Shown: positions 21,067-33,428, counted from the first letter of the stretch. The stretch: DNA of 64,000 nucleotides from Lenzites betulinus (GCA_022264855.1 JABYQU010000070.1:1-64000), one strand, 5' to 3'. Notes: generated from the letters alone by a model not told the origin. Program-made: numbers and translations.

Positions 21067-24040
21067 ATGGTTCAACCAGTGACAGTCACCGTAGCGGCTA
21101 CTGGACGAAAGATCACGATACCTACTGGCCTGTTCATCAACAACGAATTTGTGCCCTCTGTCGACTCGAGCGAGAAGATTGAGTACGTACAAGCGCACGT
21201 TTCTTCATAAATGCGTGATATACGCTGCTATATGTTCAGAAGCGAAATGCATACTGAGCCTGTGTTTTTCCGTCATACAGGTGTATCAACCCGTCCACGG
21301 AGGAAGTGATATGCTCTATCGTCGCAGGTGTGCTTTAATTTTCAGACGTGAACATGGACGTGCCTGAATCAACCTCTTGTACTCCTACAGGCTCGGCAAA
21401 AGACATCGATGCAGCAGTCTCTGCTGCTCGCCAGGCGTTCAAGACGACGTGGGGTAAGAATGTCACCGGCGCGGAGCGCCAGCGGCTCCTGAACAAACTC
21501 GCCGACCTCATCGAGCGTGACGCGGAGGAGCTTGCCGAGCTCGAAGCCCTGAACAACGGCAAGCCTGTGAAGATTGCTCGGTGAGTTGCCACTGCCCTTG
21601 TCATGTTAACTACAAGCGTATTTACCGTTTTGCAAATAGGCACATTGACGTCGCTGAAAGCATCAAATGTCTGCGCTACTATGCTGGTTGGGCAGATAAG
21701 ATCCTTGGACAGGTGTGTAACGTTTCGCGGACTCGCGGACTCTATCACACCTGGTAGCAGTAGCATCCCACCGAGGCGAAGTCTTCGGCAACTAGAACGA
21801 TCGCGGGAGTCATTGTGCCGTACCGCGAATGCCTGAAGCGTGGGTGCTAACCGCGCTCTACAGACGATCGAGGTTGACAACAAAACCAAGTTCGCGTTCA
21901 CGCGCCACGACCCTATCGGCGTGTGTGGGCAGATGTGAGTACATATTGATATCCCGCGTCTTGCAGTGTGCTCTGTGCTCATCACCCTGTCTTTCTGCGA
22001 CAGCATCCCATGGAACTATCCTATTGGCATGTGGTAAGCTGCATTGGTTCTACCCCGACATCCGGTATAACTCACGACTCTTGGCAGGACATGGAAGGTC
22101 GCGCCTGCCCTCGCTTGCGGATGTACGATTGTCATGAAGCCATCCGAGATCACCCCTCTCACCGCTTTGGTAAGCCTCGTAATTCCGTCTTCCGACATGC
22201 GTCCGCGAACTTGCTACAATCACTCCCTCTCACGTTTTTCGCGGGACTGACTACGCTGCCCACAGAAACTCTCCGAGCTGATCGTTGAGGCGGGGTGCGT
22301 CTGCTTTTGCTTTTGTCCGCAACAACCCTTTTTGACCAGGCCACACGTGTCGTGCTTCACAGATTCCCGCCCGGTGTTGTGAACACAGTACCATCACTTG
22401 GTTCGGTCGGTGGCGCGGCGCTTGCGTCACACATGGACGTAGACAAAGTCGCATTGACGGGCAGCACTGTCACCGGCCGGAAGGTTATGGAAGCCGTGGG
22501 GAAGAGCAACCTGAAGAAGGTAAGGTCTCACCATAGACTCAGATACTTCGGTCGTAACTCTGACCTCCGCGGTATCTGGAACAGGTCAGCTTGGAGCTGG
22601 GAGGGAAGTCCCCGAACATCGTCTTTGAGAGCGCGGATCTCGACCAAGGTAGTAGGGAAGCCGTTGGCGGGGTGGTATCAAATACTGATCTTTGCTCTTC
22701 AGCCGCGAACTGGGTCTCGCTCAGCATCCTGTACAACACTGGCCAGGATTGCACAGCAGGTTCGCGGCTCTTTGTGCAGGCGTCGATTTACGACACGTTC
22801 ATTCCGGTGAGGAACCATAATCACCCATGGCGTGTGACAGTGAGTTGATCACGGTGTGATTCGTAGCTCCTGGTAGAGAAATTCAAGGAGTTGAAGATAG
22901 GCGACGGATTTGACCCACAGTCTGGAGCTGGCCCCATTGTATGTGATCCGTCAATACCCGCTGTGACGCTGACTCACGAGTAGTGCAGGTCTCGAAGATG
23001 CAGTATGATAAGATCTTCTCCTACATCGAGAAGGGCAAGGCAGAAGGCGCGAAGGTTATCCTGGGGGGTGAAAAGCGCTCTGGAAAGGGGTACTTTGTGG
23101 ACCCTACTAGTAAGCTCAGTCTATATGTCGTGAAACCTGCGGAACGCTGATACGCATTCTTCATGGCGCAGTCTTGGTTGATACCAAGCCAAGCATGTCA
23201 GTCGTAAGTTTTGTCCACATTCTTTCTGCTTGTATAGTACACTGACGAATGCGCTTGACTATAGGTTCGCGACGAGATCTTCGGGCCTGTCCTGGTTGTT
23301 GCGAAGTTCAGCACGGAGAAGGAAGCGATCGAGCTTGCTAACGACACGATCTACGGCCTCGCCGCTGGTCTGCACTCAAGTACGTTTGTTCATACCCTTT
23401 CCTGATTCTACCAGAGAGCCATTGGCTGTTTCCTGGCAACTCTATCGCTGTGGCAGATGCGTTTGCGGTTGGTGTCGCCGGTTTGCGGCACTGCTGCTGC
23501 ATATGCAAGTATCTGCGATCAGGATATGTCCATCCATATTCCCGGTCCCTGATCGATAGTCAATGTGTGCTTGCCGTATACTAACATCGCTGTTTCCTCT
23601 CCCATAGACGACGTGAACCAGTGCATGCGGGTCACGCAGGCGCTTGACGCCGGTATGGTGAGTGTTGTGCATCGAGTACTGCATCCCCTTCATCAACCCG
23701 GCGCCGCTCGCACCTTTCTGCTCTCTTTTTTGAATTCTGCATGTGCTACGTGGTCATCGATGGCGCTGACGCGTTCGTGAACTTCTCTCCAATCTGCAGG
23801 TCTGGGTGAACCAGAACAACGTCCTCAGCAACGGCGCGCCTTTCGGCGGCAAGAAGCAGAGCGGTATCGGTACGTGTGTCTTCTCCTCCCGGGATACGGT
23901 GCCTGTTCTGCGCCCGGCTGACTATACCTGCCTCTTTTTATTGCGCAGGCCGCGAGCTCGGGAGCTACTCGCTGGAAGAGTACACGTCCGTCAAGTCCAT
24001 TCACTGGAACTACGGCGGGAAGCTCGACTGGCCGCTGTAA
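21067..24040 (+). CDS. Aldehyde dehydrogenase, NAD(P)+-dependent
   Basis: Oxidises aldehydes to acids; by sequence a class 1/2-type ALDH as used for acetaldehyde in fungi. Eighteen exons: 21067-21182, 21281-21327, 21391-21580, 21640-21712, 21864-21934, 22004-22033, 22088-22169, 22266-22294, 22363-22519, 22585-22648, 22703-22806, 22867-22938, 22989-23109, 23172-23203, 23265-23379, 23608-23657, 23800-23869, 23949-24040; 1515 nt, 504 residues, the family's normal length. Key elements: [11 protein letters not shown] cofactor loop, [19 protein letters not shown], general base Glu269 in LELGGKSPN, catalytic Cys about 303 in [18 protein letters not shown], and C-terminal [15 protein letters not shown]. 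No targeting peptide is evident, so cytosolic location is likely. Exon 1 starts at the only ATG near the conserved N-terminus. Confidence 0.97.
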
Positions 24041-24709
24041 TCACTGTCCGCTTTGTTGCGTCTAGCTCAGGGTGCGACCTCGTCGGAACGTCGGGAGAGG
24101 TGAATTGTTCTATAGACGTGGAAGAAACGATGAACAAAATCAGGGAGGAAGGTCGCCATGATACTGTACCAATACGCATGCCTGGTCCTTATCGATGTAC
24201 TCGCAATCTGCGAGGCTACATCGGCCTCAGGGATACACTTTCTTTGTCGGCGTCGAGAAGGTTTTGTTCTGCTACCCCACACCGGAATATGCGCGTGGAC
24301 TCTCAGCTGAACGCTCTGAGCCTCAGTCGTTATTACTGGACGGCCGACCCTTTCCCTGTCTCTGCGTATCTCACGTCGGCATGCAACACGATGTTCAGAC
24401 ACTCGTTGGCTGCTACCGTCCGACGGTCCTGAAGCAGGCTAACTCTGAGGCTTCACGGTACGGCAATTGCCGTACGGTAGTGTAGGCGTCTAATATCCAA
24501 CCTGGAGCCGGCGAGAGCGCTTATGAGACTCACTCCTTAGAAGTCATTCCTAACTGTAAGCGTGCAGACTAGGGTAAGATATAACCATAGATTATTCGTG
24601 TATACGGACTAATGCAGTATATACACATGGAAGGTGGCACAACGACCTCAGTCTTTGTTCCAAGCCCGAACTCGGGTGCCGAAGTCTGCTCGCGGTCGAT
24701 CGGTTGCCA
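24041..24709. other. Intergenic, no recognised gene
   Basis: About 0.67 kb after ALDH. An ATG at 24628 opens a short frame that does not join the downstream gene by any splice I could find. No feature supported. Confidence 0.35.
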
Positions 24710-25775
24710 ATGTTCGCCACTCATGCGAACTCCAACAAGCTGAAGAAACAGCCTCGTGAAGTCGGCACGTACGGCTGGCAACCCTTCGCGGTCGGGAATA
24801 ATGCAAGCTCTCGGCATTCCAGTAGTGCGACTATTCACGAATGGGGCTCGGAGCGTACGGAGAGCAGAACAATGACTCTGGCCCGGGGCCTGCACAAAGA
24901 CAACACCTCTTCTCCAGCGGCAAGCTCCTCCAGCTCAAGCACTTCCCGCAATATGCAAGCTGTGCCCTCTAACAGGGCTCGTCGAACAGCCTCGCCGGCC
25001 GGCTCCCAGTCTCGCACCAGTCACTGGCAGGTAACATCCCAAGGGGCGAACAGGGACTCCTCCGACGAGGAACAGGACGTCGTGTCCGTACGGACCCATT
25101 CTGCGGCAAATCCCTCGTTTCAAAGCTACATTGGCTATACAACGTGGGCAGTCCTGCACCCAGTATCCGCCATCGAGCACCACTGGGCTCTGCGCGCGGC
25201 CCGCGCTGAGGCACTCCTGGAGGCGCACACAGCTCACAGGAAAGCTCTCTCGTACCTCGAGGAGAAACGATCTGTAGGTGCTCTCGGGGACTCAGTGGTT
25301 AGCGAACATCTGAACATAAGTGATCTCTAGCGTGAACTCGCGGAGCTCAACGAACGATACTCGCAGCAGTTTGCAAGTCATCGACGGATGGTGGTGCGTG
25401 CGATGACAACGTTTCTTTGTGTAGTTCTTGACTCATCAGTGTCCGCCCGCATTCCTCTTTCTCAGTGGATGGTCATGGCAACCGTCGTCGCCATATCTTC
25501 CACGCTTCTATATTTCCTGTATAAGCATTCCGTACCCGCATCTCCGCACTCACGCTGGCCCCCGTCGATGCACTTCACCATCCCAATATTGTCTCCGTTT
25601 GCTTCAGTGGTGAGTGCTACACACCAATATTGTGACACGCCTCATAAAATGGGGGCATTGTATGCAGATAGAACATGAGACCTCGGCGGTCAACGTCCAG
25701 CTCGTTGCGGTGCTCATGCTCGCTGCCTGCATCTTCGCGTTCTTGTGGTTTCGCTGCCCGCCGTGGCGAAGATAA
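24710..25775 (+). CDS. Hypothetical membrane protein, coiled coil plus two TM segments
   Basis: Family not recognised. Four exons, 24710-25273, 25331-25393, 25466-25609, 25668-25775, give 292 residues. The first 130 residues are polar and Ser-rich (disordered). A helical, charged stretch follows around the exon 1/2 junction (AEALLEAHTAHRKALSYLEE, then RELAELNERYSQQF), likely a coiled coil. Then come two hydrophobic segments: WMVMATVVAISSTLLYFLY and VQLVAVLMLAACIFAFLWF, the second ending in a short basic tail. There is no signal peptide, so the N-terminal region is probably cytosolic. The layout resembles organelle-membrane or septal adaptor proteins, but I would not assign a role. Exon 2 may end 3 nt earlier (25390); the start is uncertain because the frame is open slightly upstream. 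Confidence 0.6.
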
Positions 25776-26309
25776 CTCTTACTTCGTTGTCGTGTGCATC
25801 ACCGCTCTGACGTAAATGGTCGTTAATGCACAACGCCCATAACCTATGCTACTCAGTGCCACCATATCCAGGACGGACTATCTCTCACCCATATTGCCAT
25901 GTACCCATGTACCCGGAACCTGAACCCTCCATCCCGTATGACCATATTTACTTGCTCGCTTGCACGTCCTCCCACAACGTCTATCCAGAAACAGATCATG
26001 AGATTCCAGTGGTCCAAGGTATGTACAAGGGGTTAAATACATGGTGAGCATACATGGGATACATCAATCCGAGACCGGGGTGCACCGACAACTCACCACC
26101 CCGCGCCAAAGCGCACATCTATCACGATTCCGAGGCAGAGACAGAGACAGAGAAAGACATAGACACAGACACATAGACAGGGACAAAGAAAGCAACGCGG
26201 ACACGACGAACGACGATAGCAGGCCGCGACACAGGCGGGACTGATACAAGTACAGCACACAAACTCACATCCCTCTAACTCTGTCCCACCCACGGGTACT
26301 GGAGTGCAT
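25776..26309. other. Convergent intergenic region
   Basis: About 0.5 kb between converging genes. It includes a purine-rich GACA/GAGACA microsatellite at about 26131-26185. No coding exon seen. Confidence 0.45.
26131..26185. repeat. GAGACA/GACACA microsatellite
   Basis: Imperfect run of gagaca, gacaga and gacaca hexamers on the plus strand between two convergent gene ends. Confidence 0.65.
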
Positions 26310-27212
26310 CTACTTCGCAGGCATGTTCTGCGGCGGGACGCCGCCGCCCGGGGGCGCGGGCAGCTCCTGCTGGATGAACGACGTCCACGTCTCCTGCAGG
26401 CTGTACCCGCCCGTGTGCACGTGGATGAGCGGCGGGGGCGGGGGCGGCACCATCTGCTGCACGCCCTGCGCGTACGCGTACTGCTGGCCCTGTGCGTACT
26501 GGCCCGGGGCGGGCGTGGGGTGGACGTGCGCCTGCGGGTGTGGGGGCGCGTGTGCGTGTGCGCGCGCTTGCGCTTGCGCGTACGGGTGCGCCTGCGTGTG
26601 AGCAGCGTGCGGGTGGGAGTGGTGTTGCTGCTGTTGCTGTGGGTGTTGCTGAGACTGATGGTGCTGGGGCTGGGGGATGTGCTGGCCGTACTGCGCGTGC
26701 GGCGGCACGTGTTCCTCCATGGGCGGGGTGTGGTACATCTGCGGTTGCGCATACTGGTGGTGTTGCTGATGGTGTTGAGGCATGTGTGACCCGGGCGGGG
26801 GCTCGGTCTGCGGCGGGATATTCGCGTTCCACAGCTCCGAGTGCTGCGCGGGGGACACGGAGTGCGTCGAGTACGCGCTCTCGGTCTGGTGCGGGGAGTC
26901 GGACACGGGGCGCCCGTAAGCGTCGTACTGGTGCTGGGAGGGCGCGCGCGAGAACCCGCCGTATACGGGGATGTCGTGCTGGTCTGCCCCCTGCACTGGC
27001 ATCGGCTGCTGAGGGACGGGGAGGGGCTGAGCGGCCATGGAAGCGTGATAGGATGCGCGCCGGGACGGTGGCTGCGAGTGCTGAACGGGATAATGCTGTG
27101 GCTGGGTCTGCTGAACATAGTGGCCCGGATATTCCTGCTGAACATGCCCCACCGTGGGCGAGACGCTGTCGTGCTGGTGTTGTGTCGGGACCTGGTAGTG
27201 CTGCACGTACGC

Positions 27213-27243
<31 letters not shown>

Positions 27244-30200
27244 GGGTGCACCGGTTGGAGGTGGGGCTCCTGTGCATGCGCATAATGCGCCGGGGCCGGC
27301 GGCGACGTGTTCTGCACCTGCACGCCCTGCATCTGCATCTGCTGCTGTTGCTGCACCTGCGCCTCAGGCGCTAGATGCGCATAGTACTCGTTCCCCTGGT
27401 GGATCTGCGCCTCGAGCTGGCCCTCGAACGTCCGCAGCTCGTCCACGAGCCCCGGGTGGATCGCCGCGCGGTACGACGACTCGAGCGCCGGGAACGCCTC
27501 CGCCGCCGGCGACTGCGACGTCCTCGCCTCCGACCCCGTCGACCCCGACCCCGCGCCCCCGCCGCGGCCCGCGCCCGAAGCATCTGGGGGCGTGCCGGCG
27601 GACGACGCGCTCGGCGAGACGCGCGGGGGGCGGTTCGACTTCGTGGCGACGGTGCGCGCGGTGCGCCCGCTAAAGATCGAGAGCTCGTCGACGGCGTCCG
27701 CGCCGTCCGTGCGCGAGGCGAAGATGTCGCGCCGGAGCGGCTGGAAGCCCTGGAAGTACGCCGCCTGCGCCTTCTCGTGCAGCTTGCGCACCACGGGCTG
27801 TGACGTGGGCGGGCGGGTGTGTGTCAGCGGTTCCGTTTCTGCGCGCGGGAAAGTGAGGGAGGGGAGGGGCGTACTAGGAACTTGCGCGCCCGCCCGCCGT
27901 GCGTAGCTGCGCGCTCGAACAGGTCGCATGCGAGGCGGAGCTCGCTGAGCGCTGCCTGTGCCGTTTTCGACGTCCCGCCGCGGGTCACCACCGAGCCCAT
28001 CATCACCTGCAAATCCCGCGTCAGCTGCAGATCGACGCGGATCGGCGCCGGATACCGGGCACCGGGCACACGGGGCGCGCGGTGGAGTCCAAGTACTCAC
28101 GCAAGCGGAGAACGCATGGGTCCACAGCACCCAAAAGCGCGCGATCTGCACGGGGAAGAGCGCGAACTGGTCGCGGAGGGAGCCGAGCAGGGCGCACGCG
28201 CTCCGGTAGCCCGCGAGGAAGGACGGCGCGTACTGGCTGCGCATGGGGTCCGTCGGGCTGTCGATGATCGCCTGCGCGAAGAAGCAGCGGTGCACGTACA
28301 GCAGCGCTACACACGCGCGAATGCAAAAGCGGGTTAGCGGGTTCGCGGAGCGCCATCAGTGAATATGGGAGGCGCGCACGCACTTAGGTGGAGGTAGTTT
28401 GTCGGCATGTAGTGGGACATTGTTTGCGCGAGTCCGGCGTTTTGCGGGGGGGCGCCGAGTGCGTAGCGCGGGAGGGCCATGTCGCGGATCCGCCGGTCGA
28501 GGTCGAGGATGATGGAGTATTTGGGCGCTTGGGCTGTGAGGGTGCCCATTACGACGCTGGAGACGCACTCCTTGCCCCAACGCGCCTTCCAGGCGAGGAC
28601 TAGCAGACGTAGTTTAGCTAAAGCAGCGCGGTTTGCTGAGAGGGTCTCTTACAGCTTGGTTGGGGTGTGCCGTCGTCTGCCATCGTCTGATCTGGGTCGG
28701 CAGGTAGCTCTGTGTCCACGAACTGCGGGGCGAAGGTGGGCAGCCGCCCTGTCGCTAAGGCCTGTATGAGACGTGAGCTACGTTGTCAATGCGGGAGAGA
28801 TATGTCACTCGCCTGCCAGGAGTCGGTGATAAACAGCTCCCAGAAAAGTGAACGTCTCTTCTGCACTTCCGTGGAAGAGAGTTTCCATCGGGCGCTATCA
28901 CGGTCTGGGGAGCAGTTTATAAACAGTCGAGATAGCACTTTAGCTGCACTTACGGAGGCCAACCTACGGGTGCTACTGATTAGTGTATGCTGACTGGTAT
29001 CAAGACTAGACTCACACTCTGCGCGAGCTTGGAGCTCAGGCCCATCAGTGCCCATGTTGTCTCGATACTGTGCTCGTCTGCGACCATACCCTATATATCC
29101 TATTTCAACGCTGTGTCGTTAAATTTCTCTTTCGCTCTACATACCTGATAGATACCCATGAGACTCAGTGTTTGGACCGTTGTCACACTTGGCGGTCTGT
29201 CTAGCACCGGCTCGAGGCTGAGCGCGGCGCGCGTAAGCTGGTAATATCTAGACGCCTCCTCATTATGCGGCGCGGGCGGCAGCGTCGAATCCGTCAGTGC
29301 TCCAAAACAAAACAATACGAGCATGAGCGCGAGGTCGTGCGTCGACGGCTGCGTGCTCGCGGCCGGCAGATTGAACGCCTCGACGGAGCTGCCCAGTTTC
29401 CCGGTGACGTCGGCCGAGGACGCGCTCGCGCCCATCTGCACCCGTGCACGTGCTTCCTCGGCCGCTTCCTCGTAGAAGAGCGGGAGGACCTCTTCGTTGA
29501 CCTGTCGCTGGGTGACTGCGCCGAAGAACCACGGCGCCTGTTCGAGATAGAGGTCGCGCAGCTGCGACGCGCGCTGCCAGGGTGGGAGATAGCCTTGTAC
29601 GAGCTCTTGGAGCTCGAAAATGGGGAGGTCGGATGGCCCGGAGGGGAAGGTGGCCGCTAGTCGGTTTAACTCCGGGGGGAGGTCGGGGTGTGCGCTGGAG
29701 GAGCTTGCGAGTGTAGAAAGTGTTAGGTGTGGTTTCTCGTCCTGCGAATATTTTGATAAGGGTCGAGTCTGGCACATTAAGTGTACGACATACCAGGAGC
29801 AGACTCTGGAAAGCAGCACAGCGGGTCAGGGGCATTAACGGCAATTCTTGACTTGGGTGCACTGACCTCCGAGCCTGCTGATCGTCCGTAGAACGTGGCT
29901 GCTCCATCGTCGCGCACCGCCAACGTACCAAACGCATCTATATACTGTACTTCTTCCTCTTCTTCTTCTGTCTCTTCGTACGCTTCCATGCCGCCGCCTC
30001 CGCTCCCACCGGCCGCACGCATGGCGGAGTGCAGCTCAAGCCCGGACTTGATCTTCATGAGGTCCGGGTTGAGCAGCGGGTGGGGCTCGCGTGTGACGCT
30101 CGACTGGAGGATGGCGAGGCCGTCTTCGAGCTGACGGATCCGGTCGCTCATTTCCGCAATCTTGCGATGGAGACGGTCCGTGTCCGCGAGGATGAACCTG

Positions 30201-30485
30201 CCGCACACCCCGCGAATAAGTCACCGCCCTCGTCTGCGCGATAGTCACTGGGTGTATGCTGGCGCACCTCGTGCCCTGGCCGGTGGTGAGGCTGCCGTTG
30301 GGGCATATGGACGCGCACCCCCTGCGTTTGCAGGACGAGCACGGGACCGTCTTGTCGCACTTGAGCTTGAGGCGGCGGCATTCTGCGCAAGATATCGCAC
30401 CCCTTGCGCGCTTGAGCTCCTGCTCCTGGGCCTTTGCGGACCGCTCCTTGTCGCCGTCGGGGCGGGGGCGGCCGGAGAGCGGCAT
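26310..30485 (-). CDS. Zn2Cys6 transcription factor with fungal regulatory domain and Gln/His-rich tail
   Basis: Nuclear DNA-binding regulator. Twelve minus-strand exons: 30485-30268, 30197-29867, 29805-29794, 29741-29145, 29090-29016, 28963-28954, 28904-28813, 28761-28653, 28599-28384, 28306-28101, 28006-27875, 27797-26310; 3486 nt, 1161 residues. The Zn2Cys6 cluster is Cys33, 36, 43, 49, 52, 61 (CAECRRLKLKCDKTVPCSSC). A leucine-type helix follows (HRKIAEMSDRIRQLEDGL), then the fungal-specific factor domain (about 230-640) with HRDSARWKLSS, RRSLFWELFITDSWQALATG and LPTFAPQ. The long last exon is disordered and rich in Gln, His, Pro and Tyr, including a run of ten Gln. Exons 3 and 6 are 12 and 10 nt. 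Intron 7 begins GCGAGT, a GC-AG intron. The acceptor of exon 11 could instead lie 18 nt upstream. Target genes unknown. Confidence 0.92.
27205..27245. repeat. CTG/CAG run encoding polyglutamine
   Basis: GCTGCTGCT... on the plus strand, read as CAG codons on the minus strand in the last exon of the Zn2Cys6 factor. Length is likely variable among strains. Confidence 0.8.
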
Positions 30486-30882
30486 TGTCGCAAGGTTGGT
30501 TCCAGGGGTTGGTGGGCGGGGAGGGCAAGGGCAAGGACGGAGGGGGGGCGGCTAGGCCGGGGGCGTGGGCTGGGGATGGGGAGCTCGACGTCGTGGGGAA
30601 CGGTGAGGACGGGCTGGGGCTGGCGGCCAGGGCATCGCAGTCGAGCGAGAAAGAGGCCTGCCTCATTCACCGCACATCACACGCCAGCCCAGAATGGCGA
30701 ATCCCCGCCGCCCTACTGCCCCTCTGGGACGGCGCCTGCCCATATCGGGACGTCCCGCGCCCCGCCACCCCGCCCGACCCCGCCCGCTGCTCGCTTCCGC
30801 GGCGCCACAAAGCACAACCCCGCGCCACAAAGTATCGCCTCGCGGGCAAAAAGAATCACCGCGCGGGCAAAAAGAGATGCTA

Positions 30883-30959
30883 GGCGCTACCAGGGCTCGA
30901 ACCTGGGTTTTGGGAACACTCTTCAGAATCCCAAGTGATAACCGCTACACTATAGCGCC
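30883..30959 (-). tRNA. tRNA-Gln (CUG), with short intron
   Basis: Minus strand, 77 nt. Acceptor GGCGCTA pairs with TAGCGCC; D-arm GTGTAGCGGTTATCAC; anticodon stem TGGGA/TCCCA; T-arm CCAGG-TTCGAGC-CCTGG; 4-nt variable loop; discriminator T, all as in fungal tRNA-Gln. The anticodon loop holds 13 nt rather than 7; reading the loop as TTCTGA leaves a 6-nt intron one base after anticodon CTG, the canonical site. The tRNA-Thr gene ends 3 nt upstream in the same direction. Confidence 0.85.
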
Positions 30960-30962
30960 GTT

Positions 30963-31034
30963 TGCCCACTGGCTGGATTGAACAACCGACCTCACCATTA
31001 CAAGTGGCGCGCTCTACCACTGAGCTAAGCGGGC
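30963..31034 (-). tRNA. tRNA-Thr (UGU)
   Basis: Minus strand, 72 nt, no intron. Acceptor GCCCGCT pairs with AGTGGGC, discriminator A; D-arm TAGCTCAGTGGTAGAGC; anticodon stem CGCCA/TGGTG with loop CTTGTAA, anticodon TGT; T-arm GGTTG-TTCAATC-CAGCC. It lies directly 5' of tRNA-Gln with a 3-nt spacer, so the two are probably one precursor. Confidence 0.9.
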
Positions 31035-31276
31035 ATGTGGACAACACCATTTAGTTGATTCTTACCAAGAAAGAGATGCCTCAACTAATGAGGCCAGCCA
31101 GCCGTTGCGGTCACTGGTACTCAAGCACATACGTTCGTCGGCTTCAGACAGGGGAACGGGCAATTCGTTGGAATCTTATGCAAGTAGCCAACGTGGTAAA
31201 GCAAGAAGTGTACACAGTGCGTACAATACAACTACATAGCAGAGAACCGATGATACTCCGATGCTCAACATACACC
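31035..31276. other. Short intergenic, no gene
   Basis: Between tRNA-Thr and the IDH stop codon. It should contain the tRNA promoter flank and the IDH 3' UTR; nothing else seen. Confidence 0.4.
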
Positions 31277-33144
31277 TCAGAGGGTCTTGCTCGCGGCCAA
31301 CTTCTGCTTGAGCTTGTCCTGTAACGAAGCCACGAATCAGCCACCGGCGCCCCACTCCAACGGACAGATACTTACGTGAACCTTGTCCATGTAGACGTCA
31401 GTCACGACCCAGTGCTCGCGCTTCATGTTCTTCCCGTGAATCGCCAGCGCAAGATCCTTCGTCATCACCCCGTCCTTGTCAATAACCTCCACGCACGCCG
31501 CCTCGAGGTCCTGGCAGAACGTCTTGAGCGCATCGTTCCCGTCGAGCTTCGCGCGGTGCAGCAGCCCGCGTGTCCACGCGAAGATCGACGCGACGGGGTT
31601 CGTCGACGTCTCGTTGCCCTTCTGCCACTCGCGGTAGTGCCGCGTCACCGTCCCGTGCGCCGCCTCGCTCTCGATCACGTCCCCGGCGGGCGTGATCAGC
31701 TCCGACGTCATCATCCCCAGGCTGCCGAAGCCCTGCGCGAGGATGTCGGACTGCACGTCGCCGTCGTAGTTCTTGCACGCCCACACGAAGCCGCCGGAGG
31801 ACTTGATCGCCTGTGCGACCATGTCGTCGATCAGTCGGTGCTCGTAGTAGATGCCCGCTGCGTCGAACGCGGACTTGTACTCGCTGTGGGGAGATCGGTA
31901 TAGGTGTAAACACTGAGCGATATGATATTACGAACTTCTCGTAGATCTCTTGGAAGATATCCTTGAAGCGACCATCGTACTTTTTGAGGATAGTGTTCTT
32001 GGTCGACATGAACTGCAAAAACGCGTAAACGTTGGCAATAACTAGACACTTCGTAATCAGCACGGACCAGAGGAAGCTTCTTCGCAAGCGCCATCTTGAA
32101 CGAAGAATGGGCGAAGCCCTGGATGGACTGGGGGGCGGGGGTCAGCGTAAGCGCGGTAGAGCAGCAGCAACTCAACTAACCTCGTCGGTGTTGTACATGG
32201 CAAGAGCAACACCCGCGCCCTTGAAGTCATACACGTCAATTTTCGTGGGTGCGCCGCCGTCCGCGGGACTGTACACCAGCTGCAGCTTGCCGGGACCAGG
32301 TGCGAGGAAGTCCTGCGCGCGATACTACGTCCTGTGCGTGAGCCTACACACTTCGCTGCCTATGATACTATCAGGGCTGACCTGGTCGCCGAACGCATGA
32401 CGCCCGATGACGATGGGGTTCTTCCATCCGGGGACTGGCCGCGGGATGCGGTCGAGCACGATCGGTTCACGGAACACAGTGCCGCCCAGGATGTTGCGGA
32501 TGGTGCCGTTCGGGCTCCGCCACATCTGCTTGAGCTTGAACTCCTTCACGCGCGCCTCGTCCGGCGTGATAGTCGCGCACTTGATGCCGACCTTGTGCTC
32601 GAGGATGGCCTCTGCCGCGTCGATGGTTACCTTGTCGTCCGTCTGTACACGCGCGCAGGTCAATCTCAGTACAAGCTCTTACAAACACCCCGTTGGGCCG
32701 CGAAAGGGACGCACAGCATCACGGTGCTCCAGGCCGAGGTCGTAGTACTTGATGTCGAGGTTGAGGTACGGGAGAATCAACTGCACAACTCGGGTCAGCG
32801 CCGCACGCCGCCGCACACCCACGGCACGCAACGCACCTCCTCGCGGATCTTCTTCCAGATGATCCTCGTCATCTCGTCTCCATCAAGCTCGACCACCGGG
32901 TTCTGGACCGTGATCTTGCTCTCTGCGCGCGCGTATCATTTCCCCGCACGACGTCCCCGCACACGCACAGGCCACAAGCACCGTTAATTCGTATCGTCGG
33001 ACTCGTCAGCGACACGCCGTACGCATGCAACACACTGGCGGACTCACGCAGCCTGATGGAGCTGCTCGCGAAGCCGCGCTTGAAGGCAGCGGCCGCGGCG
33101 TACTGCCGGCCGGAGAGCGAGCGCGAGACGTAGCGCGACAACAT
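31277..33144 (-). CDS. IDP1: NADP+-dependent isocitrate dehydrogenase, mitochondrial
   Basis: Converts isocitrate to 2-oxoglutarate with NADPH production. Nine minus-strand exons: 33144-33048, 32922-32837, 32780-32715, 32642-32382, 32324-32181, 32127-32068, 32012-31936, 31883-31376, 31318-31277; 1341 nt, 446 residues. The first about 30 residues are Arg/Ser/Ala-rich without acids ([20 protein letters not shown]), a mitochondrial presequence. Family motifs follow in order: [84 protein letters not shown], the NADP-IDH signature [19 protein letters not shown], and [14 protein letters not shown]. All key residues are present. Shares a 284-bp bidirectional promoter with bL28m, so joint control of mitochondrial functions is possible. 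Confidence 0.97.
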
Positions 33145-33428
33145 GGGCGGGCGGGGGTGGTGGTGGTGGTGGAGAAAAAGAGCGTCGTTGGCGAGCGTTG
33201 GGTGCTTATGTACCTCTTGGGGGAAGGTGACAACTGGCGGCGAGCGAGAGAACCTCGGCCGAATCAGCGGCCAGCAAGCGACGCAGGGAAAGTCATCATG
33301 GGACTCCCAGTGTGTCATCTTATCTTATCTGATAGCCACCCTTCAGCCTGATCCGTATTTCGCGGCGCTAAACTGCACGGACAACTCACCGCGCGCGCTT
33401 GCATCCCTCGCCCGAGTCCGCATCCACC
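33145..33428. promoter_or_regulatory. Bidirectional promoter of IDP1 and MRPL24
   Basis: Only 284 bp separate the two divergent start codons. The stretch contains a (GGT)n run at about 33155-33171 and no obvious TATA box. Both products act in mitochondria, which fits co-regulation; that is inference. Confidence 0.6.

Noticed and set aside
20829..21068. Small minus-strand membrane protein upstream of ALDH
   Set aside because: Antisense to the ALDH promoter and leader, no start context or homology; hydrophobic stretch is probably chance.
26492..27673. 393-codon plus-strand frame opposite the Zn2Cys6 factor tail
   Set aside because: Arg/Ala/Gly-rich shadow of the Gln/His/Pro-rich exon.
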